A DNA stretch of 31,332 nt, taken from positions 1 through 31,332 of the forward strand of contig DCDZ01000040.1 in the NCBI GenBank assembly GCA_002316675.1, given 5' to 3'. The notes beneath the pieces were generated by a model, which worked only from the letters and a program-made list of their open reading frames with translations, did no database searches and was not told the DNA's origin. This document shows, in pieces, positions 7,409-14,653 of this stretch (positions are counted from its first letter, which is position 1; each line of letters starts with the position of its first letter). The stretch comes from Tyzzerella sp. UBA1042 (GTDB lineage: Bacteria; Bacillota; Clostridia; Lachnospirales; Anaerotignaceae). A program made the position numbers and the translations under genes.

Positions 7409-8257
7409 CTATTTAGAATCATAAGACATTGCTTTTTTCAAAAAATCCCCTTGTTCCAAATCGGTAAAGGCCTGCTGTAATTCAGCCCTTGTGTTCATCA
7501 CAATGGGGCCGCCCCAAGCAATGGGCTCTTCCAAAGGTTCGGAGCTGATAAACAGCACCTGAGCATTTTTATCTGTGGTTTTTATTTCAACAAATTCACC
7601 GGGGGTGAGCTTTGCCGCTGTTTTTTCCCGAATCAATTCTCCGCCCACAAAAGCTTCCCCTAAAAGGGTAAACAGCATCACCGAGCGATGGGATTGTGTT
7701 TCTATTGTAAGGGATCCGTGGGCAGATAAGTGAATATCGTAATAATCCAACGGCAAGTATTTGCTTGCAAACCCTTTCTTTCCCTTATATTCACCGGCAA
7801 GAAGCCGAAGCTTTCCGTTCTCTATCTCAATTTCTTCAATTTCATGCTTCCGAATGCCTTGGTAAGCCGGCGCCGTCATTTTATTCTTTGCGGGCAAATT
7901 CAGCCAAAGCTGTACGCCAAGCATTCTCTCTGCTGCGGGCAGCTGCTCCTCATGAAGTATGCCTGAGCCTGCGGTCATCCACTGCACTTCTCCATCGGCT
8001 ATGGCATCCTCATTACCTAAGCTGTCCTTATGAACCATCTTCCCTTTATAAACATAGCTGATTGTTTCTATCCCCCTATGAGGATGCAGAGGAAAGCCTG
8101 CAATATATTCCTGGGGATTTACGCTGTCAAAGGAATCCAGCATTAAAATGGGATCATATTCCTCCATGGTTTCTGTCCCCAAAACTCTGACCAAGCTTAC
8201 GCCTGCCCCATCCTTTGTACTGAATCCCTGCACCTGCTTTTTAACCTTTCTTTCCAT
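7409..8257 (-). CDS. Pirin family protein
   Basis: A 282-residue bicupin protein. The metal ligands of the family are present: HPHRG (His58, His60) and GILHEE (His102, Glu104). Pirins are iron-binding cupins; several have quercetin-dioxygenase activity and others act as redox-sensing cofactors, so function cannot be fixed by sequence alone. Start choice: the frame opens at a TTG at 8272, but the ATG at 8257 sits nine bases after GGAG and gives the normal N terminus MERKVKKQ. This start overlaps the end of marR by 17 bases, which suggests translational coupling. Middle gene of marR-pirin-nitroreductase. Confidence 0.93.
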   Translation of the reverse strand: MERKVKKQVQGFSTKDGAGVSLVRVLGTETMEEYDPILMLDSFDSVNPQEYIAGFPLHPHRGIETISYVYKGKMVHKDSLGNEDAIADGEVQWMTAGSGILHEEQLPAAERMLGVQLWLNLPAKNKMTAPAYQGIRKHEIEEIEIENGKLRLLAGEYKGKKGFASKYLPLDYYDIHLSAHGSLTIETQSHRSVMLFTLLGEAFVGGELIREKTAAKLTPGEFVEIKTTDKNAQVLFISSEPLEEPIAWGGPIVMNTRAELQQAFTDLEQGDFLKKAMSYDSK

Positions 8258-8675
8258 TGATCTCATCTCCAAACTTTTTTAGCAGCATAGCCAGCTGTTC
8301 TTTTTCTTCTGCCGTCCAACCTGCCATTAATCCAATGATTTTGGCTTCGTTCCGGGGATATACCTGTTCCATCAGCGCCCGCCCCCGGGCAGTGATGCCA
8401 AGAATGCACCGCCGTTTATCTTTATCATCTGTTTTTCTGTATAAATAACCTCTTTTTTCAAGATTATGAACAATGAGAGGCATGGTTCCGCCGGAGCTTA
8501 ATATTTTTTCCTGTATCTGACCAACGGTTCCCTCACCCTTATGATATAATGCTTCCAGCACAGCAAACTGTCCCATAGTAAGCCCATATTCCGAAAAAAT
8601 TCTGGAGGACTGACGGTCGATATAATTCACCGCCCTATGGAGTCCAATTAATATTTTTAACTCTACTTTAGCCAT
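8241..8675 (-). CDS. MarR-family transcriptional regulator
   Basis: A 144-residue winged-helix regulator of the MarR family. Seen: the helix-turn-helix around residues 50-75 (TVGQIQEKILSSGGTMPLIVHNLEKRGYL) and the wing with the family D-x-R-D-K-R-like segment (KTDDKDKRRCILGIT). It is the first gene of an operon with pirin and nitroreductase. Its own promoter carries short palindromic sites, so autoregulation is very likely, with release by an oxidant, quinone or phenolic ligand as in related systems. No redox-sensing Cys like OhrR is obvious near the N terminus. The ATG follows GGAGG (+ strand near 8682-8686). Confidence 0.92.
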   Translation of the reverse strand: MAKVELKILIGLHRAVNYIDRQSSRIFSEYGLTMGQFAVLEALYHKGEGTVGQIQEKILSSGGTMPLIVHNLEKRGYLYRKTDDKDKRRCILGITARGRALMEQVYPRNEAKIIGLMAGWTAEEKEQLAMLLKKFGDEINGKKG

Positions 8676-8691
8676 TAGTTTTCCTCCACTA

Positions 8692-8735
8692 ACTCTATGT
8701 AGTTTTATATTACTCTACCTAGAGGTAAATTGCAA
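8692..8735 (-). promoter_or_regulatory. marR operon promoter with paired operator sites
   Basis: On the minus strand TTGCAA (8730-8735) and TAATAT (8707-8712) are spaced by 17 bases. The dyad CTCTA-CC-TAGAG (8713-8724) fills the spacer. A second copy of its left part, ACTCTATGTAG, is at 8692-8702, exactly 20 bases from ACTCTACCTAG at 8712-8722, so on the same face of the helix. A weaker third match, ACTCTACTTTAG, is at 8660-8671 in the first codons of marR. This fits autorepression by MarR. Confidence 0.75.
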
Positions 8736-8781
8736 GTATTTTTTTCTAAAATATAAAATTTATTTCCCTCCGCCGTCTACA

Positions 8782-8816
8782 AGAAAAGGGTGGAAACAAA
8801 GTTCCCACCCTTTTCT
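8782..8816 (-). terminator. Hairpin terminator after the polysaccharide deacetylase gene
   Basis: AGAAAAGGGTGG (8782-8793) pairs perfectly with CCACCCTTTTCT (8805-8816). The stem carries T-rich ends on both strands. It lies between the deacetylase stop and the marR promoter. Confidence 0.65.
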
Positions 8817-8911
8817 CATAACTACTATTCCGCATTATCCTTTTTTTATACACGAAACCATGCTTGGAGAACGGATGCTTTTTCAGAGATTACCCCTTTG
8901 CCACCCCAAAT

Positions 8912-10375
8912 TTACTGGAAGTAAGCGTATCCGTAAAGCACACCTGCCTCCAAATTTTCATCATGTTTATAGGTAGCAAGCTCCGTAATGGTAACCAGCT
9001 GATAACCCTGCTCCTGCAAATAAGGCACAAGCCGTTCTGTTGCCTGGGCGCTGGTTTCATAAATGCCATGCATCAGAATTACCTTTCCGTCCAAATCCCC
9101 TTCTTTTTGGATAACCTGCATAATAGCATCAGGATTTTTTGTTTTCCAATCCAAGGTATCTACCGACCAAGTCACTAATGGCAAAGGCATATGCGTCTGT
9201 ACAAACTCGTTGCTATTGCCATAGGGGGGGCGGAACAGCGTAGGCTCCGCACCTGTAACCTTGCGGAAGGCCTCTGCCGTTTTTTCCACATCCTCGGCGA
9301 TGTCCTCGGCAGAAAGGGTATTGAAGTTTTTGTGGGAATACGAGTGGCTTCCCACCTCGCACCCCAAGGCCAGCTCCCTTTTCACCGTTTCGGGATATGC
9401 CTCCACCAGACTCCCCAAATCAAAAAATGTGGCTACGGCTTCATACTTTTCCAATGTGTCTAAAATCATCTCTGTATACACAGGGTTGGGGCCGTCATCA
9501 TAGGTGAGGGCAACCATAGGCTGCTCCGGGTCAAGCTCCCGATGGGGGGTCTTCTTGGGTGTCTCCGCCTCCGTTGCTTCCTTTTCCGCCGCAGGAGGCG
9601 CCTCAAGGCCTACGCCGTTCAGCAGACCTGCCAATGCGCTGTAGGGCACTAACAATGTAACCCTGCCCACACTGCCGGGGAATATATCGTAACGGTCAAA
9701 GAAAAATAATGCACCTTCGCTGTTTAAAGCAAAACGGTCAAAGCGTCCCTCGCTGGGAGCCAAGGTTGTTTCATAGTTACCGAAGATTCTATCCTTATAT
9801 GGCTCATGCTGGGTAAAATATTGTATCGCATAGGCGGAGGCCGCCTCTAAAAAACCCTCTTTCCGCAAGGAATCCTCCGTAATACGCTGTCCGCTTGTTG
9901 TGTCAAAATGGAAAATATGCACCCGCTCCACAGGATAAATTTCTTTCCCTGTCTCTTGGGTTTCATAGAACACAATGCAGACTTTATCCTCACTGACAAC
10001 ATAGCTGTCATAATTCAAATATAAAAATGTATCGCAATCCTTTTGTGAAAGCCGTTTTTTTGCAGCTTCATCCTTCAGGTCGTATGTTTCGGTAAATTCC
10101 CCTTTGATTTCCGCCACAAATTCCATAATTTGATTGTCTATGGCTTCGTTTGACATACGAGGATATGCCAAAACATAAGCCAAGGGTGCCGCATACTCAA
10201 TCACCGATTCTCTTTCCCCAATATACTGCGCTCTTTTTGGCTCCGCAGGACGTATGGGCCCTGCCTGCAATATCAGCGATTCCGCCGCAGAAGCACTGCT
10301 TCCACTTCCGCAGCCACCGATCCCCAGGGCAACCACCAGTGCCAAAAGGCAAACCTTCCAGTTCCTTCTCTTCAT
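8912..10375 (-). CDS. Lipoprotein polysaccharide deacetylase (PdaC-like layout)
   Basis: A 487-residue secreted, lipid-anchored enzyme. Residues 1-22 are a lipoprotein signal peptide ending in GIGGC, with Cys22 as the lipidated residue. Residues of about 40-250 form a domain resembling the DUF4163/DUF3298 unit found in PdaC and RsiV. A Lys/Glu/Pro linker follows, then a NodB deacetylase domain with TYDDGP (291-296), TFFDLGS, SHSYSH with His344 and His348, RPPYG (382-386), and ILMHG with His436. The metal-binding Asp-His-His set and the catalytic Asp and His are therefore all there. It probably removes acetyl groups from peptidoglycan or another wall glycan. No neighbour in the same operon is sure. 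Confidence 0.92.
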   Translation of the reverse strand: MKRRNWKVCLLALVVALGIGGCGSGSSASAAESLILQAGPIRPAEPKRAQYIGERESVIEYAAPLAYVLAYPRMSNEAIDNQIMEFVAEIKGEFTETYDLKDEAAKKRLSQKDCDTFLYLNYDSYVVSEDKVCIVFYETQETGKEIYPVERVHIFHFDTTSGQRITEDSLRKEGFLEAASAYAIQYFTQHEPYKDRIFGNYETTLAPSEGRFDRFALNSEGALFFFDRYDIFPGSVGRVTLLVPYSALAGLLNGVGLEAPPAAEKEATEAETPKKTPHRELDPEQPMVALTYDDGPNPVYTEMILDTLEKYEAVATFFDLGSLVEAYPETVKRELALGCEVGSHSYSHKNFNTLSAEDIAEDVEKTAEAFRKVTGAEPTLFRPPYGNSNEFVQTHMPLPLVTWSVDTLDWKTKNPDAIMQVIQKEGDLDGKVILMHGIYETSAQATERLVPYLQEQGYQLVTITELATYKHDENLEAGVLYGYAYFQ

Positions 10376-10389
10376 GTCAGTTCTCCCAT

Positions 10390-10591
10390 CTAAACTCTAT
10401 TTCCGGCAAAGCGGATGTGTCCTTTGTTTTTTCCGTATAGCAGCCCCTCGGACATGAGGCATAAGGCATCCCTAAGGGTCACTTCATTTCTCTTTGGGGC
10501 TGTAATATCCAATGAGGGGTTCCTCCAAGGGCTTGGCCAAAAAATGTGCCTCCGCATAAGAAATTCCCCCTGCTGTAACATACAAAATCAC
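10390..10591 (-). pseudogene. Small ORF apparently split by a frameshift
   Basis: Not recognised. On the minus strand a frame from GTG at 10591 encodes a protein-like start (ILYVTAGGISYAEAHFL, then KPLEEPLIGYYSPKEK) and stops at 10484. The +1-shifted frame continues with EVTLRDALCLMSEGLLYGKNKGHIRFAGNRV and stops at 10390, just before the deacetylase start at 10375. Read together across the A-rich stretch near 10485-10495 they would give one protein of about 67 residues. A G-rich ribosome-site-like stretch precedes the GTG. It may be a broken gene, a sequencing error or two very small overlapping genes. Confidence is low. Confidence 0.35.
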
Positions 10592-10713
10592 TTCTGCACC
10601 CCCTTTTTTCTTTCTTTTTTAATCATAACATAAATTTTTGATGAGAAATTGAAGATTATATTAACTTTTGTAACATTTCGCTGACGCTTTTTTCCTTTTT
10701 CTGCGGTGTTTTC

Positions 10714-10742
10714 TTGTTTTCCTGTTACAATTGTGCTACACT
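10714..10742 (+). promoter_or_regulatory. Promoter of the HD-hydrolase-like pseudogene
   Basis: TTGTTT (10714-10719) and TACACT (10737-10742) are spaced by 17 bases and lie 33 bases before the ATG at 10775. Confidence 0.5.
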
Positions 10743-10774
10743 TTTTATGAACTTCTTGAAAGGAAGTAATGTCC

Positions 10775-11212
10775 ATGTTAGAAAAAGCGATTATTCTCGC
10801 CACAAAAGCCCATACGGGGCAATTGGATAAAGGGGGGAACCCCTATATTTTACACCCCATACGAGTTATGATGGGCTGTAAAACACTGGAGTAAAAAACC
10901 GTAGCCATACTCCACGATACCTTGGAGGACAGCGATTTAACTGCGGAATGCCTTTTGCAGGAGAGCTTCTCGAAAGAAATTGTGGAGGCGGTGGTCTGCC
11001 TTACCCGCACCCCCGGGCAAGGCTATATGGAGCATATTCAGGGGGTTGCTAAAAACCCTTTGGCCAGCATCGTCAAGCTTTCAGATTTGGCGGATAATAT
11101 GGATTTAAACCGTCTGCCCGGCTTAACGCCAAAGGATTTCCAGCGGCTAGAGCGGTATCTTCGGGCAAAGGCGATTTTGCAGGAAGCCCTCCAATGCAAA
11201 AATACCCCTTAA
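10775..11212 (+). pseudogene. HD-domain (p)ppGpp-hydrolase-like gene with in-frame TAA
   Basis: The product would be a 145-residue stand-alone HD hydrolase related to the N-terminal half of RelA/SpoT. Known family words are visible: KAHTGQLDKGGNPYILHPIRV in the first part and AILHDTLEDSD (the HD motif) after it, then a third segment ending LADNMDLNRL. Codon 40 (10892-10894) is TAA, falling between the two conserved blocks, where the family usually has Glu or another polar residue. Both sides remain in the same frame and well conserved, so the stop is recent, is a sequence error, or permits two fragments. The ATG at 10775 has AAGGAAG eight bases upstream; an in-frame ATG at 10769 is too close to it. 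Confidence 0.85.
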
Positions 11213-11257
11213 ACGGCAAAGAACCTTACCTTTTCGGGTTTTTAATGCTCCTTTTGC

Positions 11258-11303
11258 AAAAAAAGGATTGGTCTCTGTATTTTACAGAAGCCAATCCTTT
11301 TTC
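11258..11303. terminator. Bidirectional terminator between HD gene and copA
   Basis: AAAAAGGATTGG (11260-11271) pairs with CCAATCCTTTTT (11291-11302), and TCTGTA/TACAGA extends the hairpin inside. T tracts occur on both strands, so it can end the plus-strand HD gene and the minus-strand copA transcript. Confidence 0.85.
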
Positions 11304-11378
11304 AATTTATTTTTTAGGAAAGCCTGCCCGTTCACCGAAACCGCTAAAAAGGGTTTTGAAGAAACAAAGCTGTCCACT

Positions 11379-11585
11379 TTACTGAATGTCAACCACCTCA
11401 TAGCCTGCATCGGTCACTGTTTTTACCAGCACCTCATCGGAAACCTCGTTCGCCAATGTGACTGTGGCACTTTTTCCTTCCAGACTAACATCAGCCTTTA
11501 CACCATTTAACGCATTCAATGCCTTTTCCACTCTTGCTGTGCAATGTCCGCAGGACATACCCTCAATTTTCAATGTTTTTTTCAT
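11379..11585 (-). CDS. copZ: Probable internal CopZ-like copper chaperone, in frame inside copA
   Basis: The last 68 codons of copA begin with ATG (11583-11585) preceded by AGGAGG (+ strand cctcct at 11594-11599) with eight bases between them, an ideal start site. The product is a complete heavy-metal-associated domain with GMSCGHC and a normal C terminus (GYEVVDIQ), the size of CopZ. So one reading frame could yield both the pump with a tethered chaperone and a free chaperone. Known parallel: E. coli copA makes a free N-terminal domain by frameshifting; here it would be internal initiation at the other end. Not shown: whether the internal start is used. Confidence 0.65.
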   Translation of the reverse strand: MKKTLKIEGMSCGHCTARVEKALNALNGVKADVSLEGKSATVTLANEVSDEVLVKTVTDAGYEVVDIQ

Positions 11586-13886
11586 ACCTGTATCCTCCTT
11601 TTGTAATTTGATTTCTTGGCTTGCCGTATGCCTTTGGGGCCGAAACAGCTTTAAGCGCAGGGCATTTGTAACAACAAAAACGGAGCTGAAGCTCATGGCC
11701 GCCGCCGCAAACATGGGGTTGAGCTTTAAGCCAAAGGCGGGGAAGAAAAGCCCTGCCGCCAAAGGAATGCCCAGCACATTATAAAAAAATGCCCAGAAAA
11801 GATTTTGCTTGATATTTCGTATGGTTGCATGGCTTAACTGTACTGCCGTAACGGCATCCATCAAATCACTTTTCATCAGAATAATATCCGCAGACTCCAT
11901 GGCCACATCCGTTCCGGCACCGATGGCAATGCCCACATCCCCGCAGGTAAGTGCCGGAGCATCGTTAATGCCGTCGCCGATCATGGCCGTTTTTTTGCCG
12001 GACTCCTGTAAGCGGCGAATTTCCTTGGCCTTCTCTCCCGGCAATACATCGGCAATGGCATGGATGTCCAATTTTTTTGCAATGGCCTCCGCCGTACGCT
12101 GATTGTCTCCCGTAAGCATAATCACATCTATGCCCATATGATGAAAGGCATCTACGGCCTCCTTACTGCTTTCCTTTAAGGTATCCGCCAAGGCAAGCAT
12201 ACCCAAAAGCCGGGTATCCTCGGCGAAATATAAGGGTGTCTTTCCCTCATTTGCCAAGGCCTGTCCTTTTTGAATAAAAGGGCCTAGGTCTATGTTCCGC
12301 TCCTGCATCATTTTCAGGTTGCCGCCAAGGATGGTCTTTCCGTCTATTTCAGCCTCAATGCCTTGTCCCGGCGTGGCCTTCAAATGCTTCGCTTCCATGA
12401 GCTGCAATTCCTTTTCCTTGGCATACAAAGTAACCGCCTCCGCCAAGGGATGCTCGGAAAGCACCTCTAACGAAGCCGCCAGCCTTAAAAATGGATCTTT
12501 CAACACACCCTCGGCAGGGAAAATATCCGTCACCTTGGGTTTTCCCTCTGTCAAGGTCCCAGTTTTATCCAAAACAACGGTATCAATTTTATGGGCAATT
12601 TCCAAGCTCTCCGCCGATTTGATCAAAATGCCGTTTTCCGCCCCCTTCCCCGTACCTACCATAATGGCCGTAGGTGTGGCAAGCCCCAGAGCACAAGGGC
12701 AGGAAATTACCAAAACCGCAATGCCGATGGATAATGCAAAGGCAAAGGTCTGCCCTGCAATCAGCCAGCCGATGGTAGCCACCAAGGCGATGCTGATCAC
12801 AACAGGCACAAACACACCGCTCACCTGATCCGCCAGCTTTGCAATGGGCGCCTTCGACGCACTGGCTTCCTCCACAAGGGAGATGATTTGCGAAAGGGTA
12901 GTATCCTTGCCCACATGGGTGGCAGTCATTTTAAAATAACCGCTCTTGCTTATAGTAGCCCCAATAACCGTATCCCCCTCCTGTTTTTCCACAGGAATGC
13001 TTTCGCCGGTAATGGCGCTTTCATCCACAGCGGAGGAGCCCTCCACAATTTTGCCGTCCACAGGAATGCTATGCCCCGGGCGCACCACAAGAATATCCCC
13101 CTCCCGCACCTCTTCAATGGGGATTTCTTCTTCCACGTTATTCCGAAGCACCGTAGCCGTTTTCGGCGCAAGGTTCATCAGCTTGCTGATTGCCTCGGAG
13201 GTCTTTCCCTTGGATCGGGTTTCCATGTATTTCCCTACTGTAATTAAGGTAAGAATCATCGCTGCCGATTCAAAATACAGCTCCATGCCATAGTGATGGG
13301 CCTGCATGATTTCTCCCCGCCCCATAAAATACGCCATGGCAAAAATAGCAAATACGCTGTAAATTACCGATGCCGTTGAACCCAGTGCAATCAAGGAGTC
13401 CATGTTGGGGGAGCGATGCCACAAGGCCTGAAATCCCACAATAAAAAACTTCCGATTGATGTATAGCACCGGCAGTGTTAAAAACAATTGCACCAAGGCA
13501 AAAATCATTGCGTTTTTATCCCCAAGGAGAATGGACGGCAGCGGTGCCCCCATCATATGCCCCATGGAAATGTAAAACAAAGGAATTAAGAAGCAAAAGG
13601 AAGACACCAGCCGAAATTTCATTTCCTTCATTTCCTCGGCGGCAATATTCTGGGGCAAAGGTGTTTCCTTTTTCCCATCGGCAAGGGAAGCCCCATAGCC
13701 GCTGTTTTTCACCGCTTCTATAATGGCGGCACTATCTACCGCCTCCTCTTTAAACGCCACAGTCATAGAATTTTGTAACAAATTCACATTGACAGACTCT
13801 ACCCCGGCAAGCTTGCTGACGCTTTTCTCCACGTGGACAGAGCAGGCGGAGCAGGTCATTCCCGTTACGTTAAATTTTTCTTTCAT
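11379..13886 (-). CDS. copA: Copper-exporting P1B-type ATPase with fused C-terminal CopZ domain
   Basis: An 835-residue Cu(I) pump of the inner membrane. Order: N-terminal heavy-metal-binding domain with GMTCSAC (Cys12, Cys15), membrane helices, actuator domain with TGES (294-297), the CPC metal-transfer motif (396-398), the phosphorylation motif DKTGT (440-444), TGDN, GDGINDAP, final membrane helices, and, unusually, a second metal-binding domain at the C terminus (768-835) with GMSCGHC (Cys779, Cys782). The usual pump ends before this domain; the normal neighbour is a separate copZ gene. Here the frame continues from pump to chaperone without a stop through the linker KLQKEDTG. That linker encodes a strong AGGAGG, so the domain may also be made alone. 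Regulator not in the window. Confidence 0.96.
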   Translation of the reverse strand: MKEKFNVTGMTCSACSVHVEKSVSKLAGVESVNVNLLQNSMTVAFKEEAVDSAAIIEAVKNSGYGASLADGKKETPLPQNIAAEEMKEMKFRLVSSFCFLIPLFYISMGHMMGAPLPSILLGDKNAMIFALVQLFLTLPVLYINRKFFIVGFQALWHRSPNMDSLIALGSTASVIYSVFAIFAMAYFMGRGEIMQAHHYGMELYFESAAMILTLITVGKYMETRSKGKTSEAISKLMNLAPKTATVLRNNVEEEIPIEEVREGDILVVRPGHSIPVDGKIVEGSSAVDESAITGESIPVEKQEGDTVIGATISKSGYFKMTATHVGKDTTLSQIISLVEEASASKAPIAKLADQVSGVFVPVVISIALVATIGWLIAGQTFAFALSIGIAVLVISCPCALGLATPTAIMVGTGKGAENGILIKSAESLEIAHKIDTVVLDKTGTLTEGKPKVTDIFPAEGVLKDPFLRLAASLEVLSEHPLAEAVTLYAKEKELQLMEAKHLKATPGQGIEAEIDGKTILGGNLKMMQERNIDLGPFIQKGQALANEGKTPLYFAEDTRLLGMLALADTLKESSKEAVDAFHHMGIDVIMLTGDNQRTAEAIAKKLDIHAIADVLPGEKAKEIRRLQESGKKTAMIGDGINDAPALTCGDVGIAIGAGTDVAMESADIILMKSDLMDAVTAVQLSHATIRNIKQNLFWAFFYNVLGIPLAAGLFFPAFGLKLNPMFAAAAMSFSSVFVVTNALRLKLFRPQRHTASQEIKLQKEDTGMKKTLKIEGMSCGHCTARVEKALNALNGVKADVSLEGKSATVTLANEVSDEVLVKTVTDAGYEVVDIQ

Positions 13887-13902
13887 CCTGACACCCCCAA
13901 AA

Positions 13903-13955
13903 AGTTAGCCTTACGTAACTATGAGTAGTGTATCCCTTTTCCCAAATTGTGTCAA
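13903..13955 (-). promoter_or_regulatory. copA promoter and small inverted repeat
   Basis: On the minus strand TTGACA (13950-13955) and TACACT (13927-13932) are spaced by 17 bases. Just downstream, AGTTA (13903-13907) and TAACT (13916-13920) form an inverted repeat that could be a repressor site. It is not clearly a CsoR or CopY box. Confidence 0.65.
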
Positions 13956-14065
13956 CCTAAATACACCCATTCCGGAGGAGGAGTATTGATAAAACCGGCA
14001 AGGAATTCCATTGCTTTCCCCAAGCTTTATGGTAAAATATTAAAATAAAAGAAGGAGGGATTTTG

Positions 14066-14539
14066 ATGCACAGAGAAATGCGCCGGAAGGACCGATTGGT
14101 GACGGAAGAACAAGCAAGAGAAATCATAGAAAAAAGCGAATATGGTATGCTTTGTACGGCAAGCCTTAAGGGGGAGCCCTATGCCGTGGCTGTCAGCCAT
14201 GTTTTGCATGAAAACCGCATTTATTTTCATTGTGCTCTGGAAGGGAGAAAATTAGAGAATATCAAGGAAAACCCTAAGGTTTGTATGAGCTTTGTCAGCA
14301 AGGCCCATGTGGTGCAGGAAAAGTATACCGTAAACTACGAAAGTGCGGTAGCGGAAGGCACGGCGGTTCTGGTGGAGGGCGAGGAGGAAAAGCTTCTTGC
14401 CTTACAGCTCCTTTGTAAGCGGTATAGCCCCGAAATGCTGGAAAACCACTTGGAATATATCCGCCCCAGAATACAGCATACCGCCATCGGCCGTATTGAC
14501 ATCACCTTTCTTTCCGGCAAAGCCAACAGCCGAGGATAA
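14066..14539 (+). CDS. NimA-like pyridoxamine 5'-phosphate oxidase family flavoprotein
   Basis: A 157-residue split-barrel FMN-binding protein of the pyridoxamine-phosphate-oxidase superfamily, closest in pattern to NimA-type proteins (MRRKDR start, YGMLCTASLKGEPYAVAVSHVLHENRIYFHCALEGRK-type barrel). Such proteins include 5-nitroimidazole reductases, but most homologues have no proven substrate, so drug resistance should not be assumed. Start: ATG at 14066 with GGAGGG about eight bases upstream; the TTG three bases earlier is less likely. It is a single gene, ended by a strong bidirectional hairpin, and diverges from copA. Confidence 0.88.
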   Translation: MHREMRRKDRLVTEEQAREIIEKSEYGMLCTASLKGEPYAVAVSHVLHENRIYFHCALEGRKLENIKENPKVCMSFVSKAHVVQEKYTVNYESAVAEGTAVLVEGEEEKLLALQLLCKRYSPEMLENHLEYIRPRIQHTAIGRIDITFLSGKANSRG

Positions 14540-14615
14540 TGTCCCTCAACCCTGTATGGGATAAAAAAGATTTTATGGAGGAAAGGCTTGGAACACCTTT
14601 ATTTCTGGAAAACGC

Positions 14616-14650
14616 AAAGGGCGGATTACCCAATCGTAATCCGCCCTTTT
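14616..14650. terminator. Bidirectional terminator between nimA-like gene and uracil permease
   Basis: AAAGGGCGGATTA (14616-14628) pairs with TAATCCGCCCTTT (14637-14649). A and T tracts on the outside serve both strands. The neighbouring genes converge here. Confidence 0.85.
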
Positions 14651-14653
14651 ACA

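Noticed and set aside
14540..14615. GTCCCTCAACCCTG, similar to part of the left-edge repeat and of the S-box
   Set aside because: The match is short, lacks the paired GGGAC arm and is best taken as chance.
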